Below are positions 63,905 through 64,000 of a stretch of DNA of 64,000 bases, in pieces. Source of the DNA: Mycoemilia scoparia (lineage: Eukaryota > Kickxellomycota > Kickxellomycetes > Kickxellales > Kickxellaceae); NCBI GenBank assembly GCA_027575805.1, contig JANBPU010000035.1, positions 45,745-109,744 of the forward strand, read 5' to 3'. The position numbers and the translations under genes are program-made. Under the pieces are notes generated by a model. It ran no database searches, was not told where the DNA came from, and saw nothing but the letters and a program-made list of their open reading frames with translations. Each line of letters opens with the position of its first letter. Position 1 is the first letter of the stretch.

Positions 63905-64000
63905 AAACCCATAATTGCACACTTTTTTTCCCATCCTTTAAGTATTAAGTAGTATTAAATAATATAATACACACCAGTTTATTACCTTTTTATTAGTATT

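Larger units (their letters stand above)
63450..64000. other. AT-rich right end with A1 element and a 17-bp direct repeat
   Basis: KAP123 3' flank. Contains the best A1 copy (63551-63672), then very AT-rich sequence with AAATAAAT runs, and a direct repeat at 63865-63904. No gene is visible before the window ends. Confidence 0.6.

Noticed and set aside
1..64000. CRISPR arrays, bacterial operons, ribosome-binding sites, prophage
   Set aside because: The spliced genes show a eukaryotic nuclear genome; the regular repeats present are microsatellites and dispersed miniature elements.
1..64000. tRNA or rRNA genes
   Set aside because: I looked for tRNA B-box-like GGTTCGANTCC contexts and rRNA-like blocks by eye and found none convincing; a tRNAscan-SE run would settle it.
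1..64000. Transposase, reverse transcriptase or viral protein remnants linked to the repeats
   Set aside because: No open frame shows integrase, DDE, RT or capsid motifs; all repeat copies are short and non-coding.

Overview
This window is nuclear DNA from a fungus with many short introns. Fungal markers include a fungal-type sodium/potassium-exporting P-type ATPase (ENA), a Dal5-family permease, App1, Kap123, Tom70 and a type I metacaspase. Complex I is represented by an NDUFA11-like subunit. The intron density, GPI-specific phospholipase D, phytochelatin synthase and very Q/N/P-rich regulators fit an early-diverging lineage (Mucoromycota or Zoopagomycota) better than a yeast. I cannot name the genus.

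Layout, left to right: mL38 mitochondrial ribosomal protein (-, cut by the left edge); LRR-like protein (-); GPATCH8-like protein (-); APP1 phosphatidate phosphatase (+); low-complexity protein of unknown function (-); GPI-PLD (+, 11 exons); Asn-rich two-pass membrane protein (+); PH-domain protein (+); RAI1/DXO (-); acidic unknown protein (-); Dal5-like permease (+); AN1 zinc-finger protein with a CaaX-like end (-); ACAD11-like acyl-CoA dehydrogenase (-); DBP9 helicase (+); phytochelatin synthase (+); bHLH factor (-); metacaspase (+); ENA ATPase (+); NDUFA11-like subunit (-); RTR1/RPAP2 CTD phosphatase (+); Q-rich homeodomain factor (-); TOM70 (-); KAP123/importin-4 (+). Genes lie mostly singly, 0.3-2 kb apart, several as divergent pairs. 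There is no operon or biosynthetic cluster. Shared themes are mitochondria (mL38, NDUFA11, TOM70), RNA processing and ribosome biogenesis (RAI1, DBP9, GPATCH8-like, RTR1), and metal, ion or stress handling (phytochelatin synthase, ENA, metacaspase, AN1 protein).

The most unusual structure is non-coding. The gaps, and introns of three housekeeping genes, carry at least five families of short interspersed repeats. Two families (called A1 and A2 here) are miniature inverted-repeat elements that share ends (about ATATGGGTnATnATTTTTGAAGGG) but have different cores. A1 is an almost full-length foldback. Different elements (A2 and B) have inserted at the same AAATG in the centre of A1, making nested composites. 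No transposase gene is visible. A second unusual trait is several GC-AG introns with the donor AG|GCAAG. Exon coordinates were worked out by eye from frame and splice consensus; where total length and phase close exactly, the entry says so.
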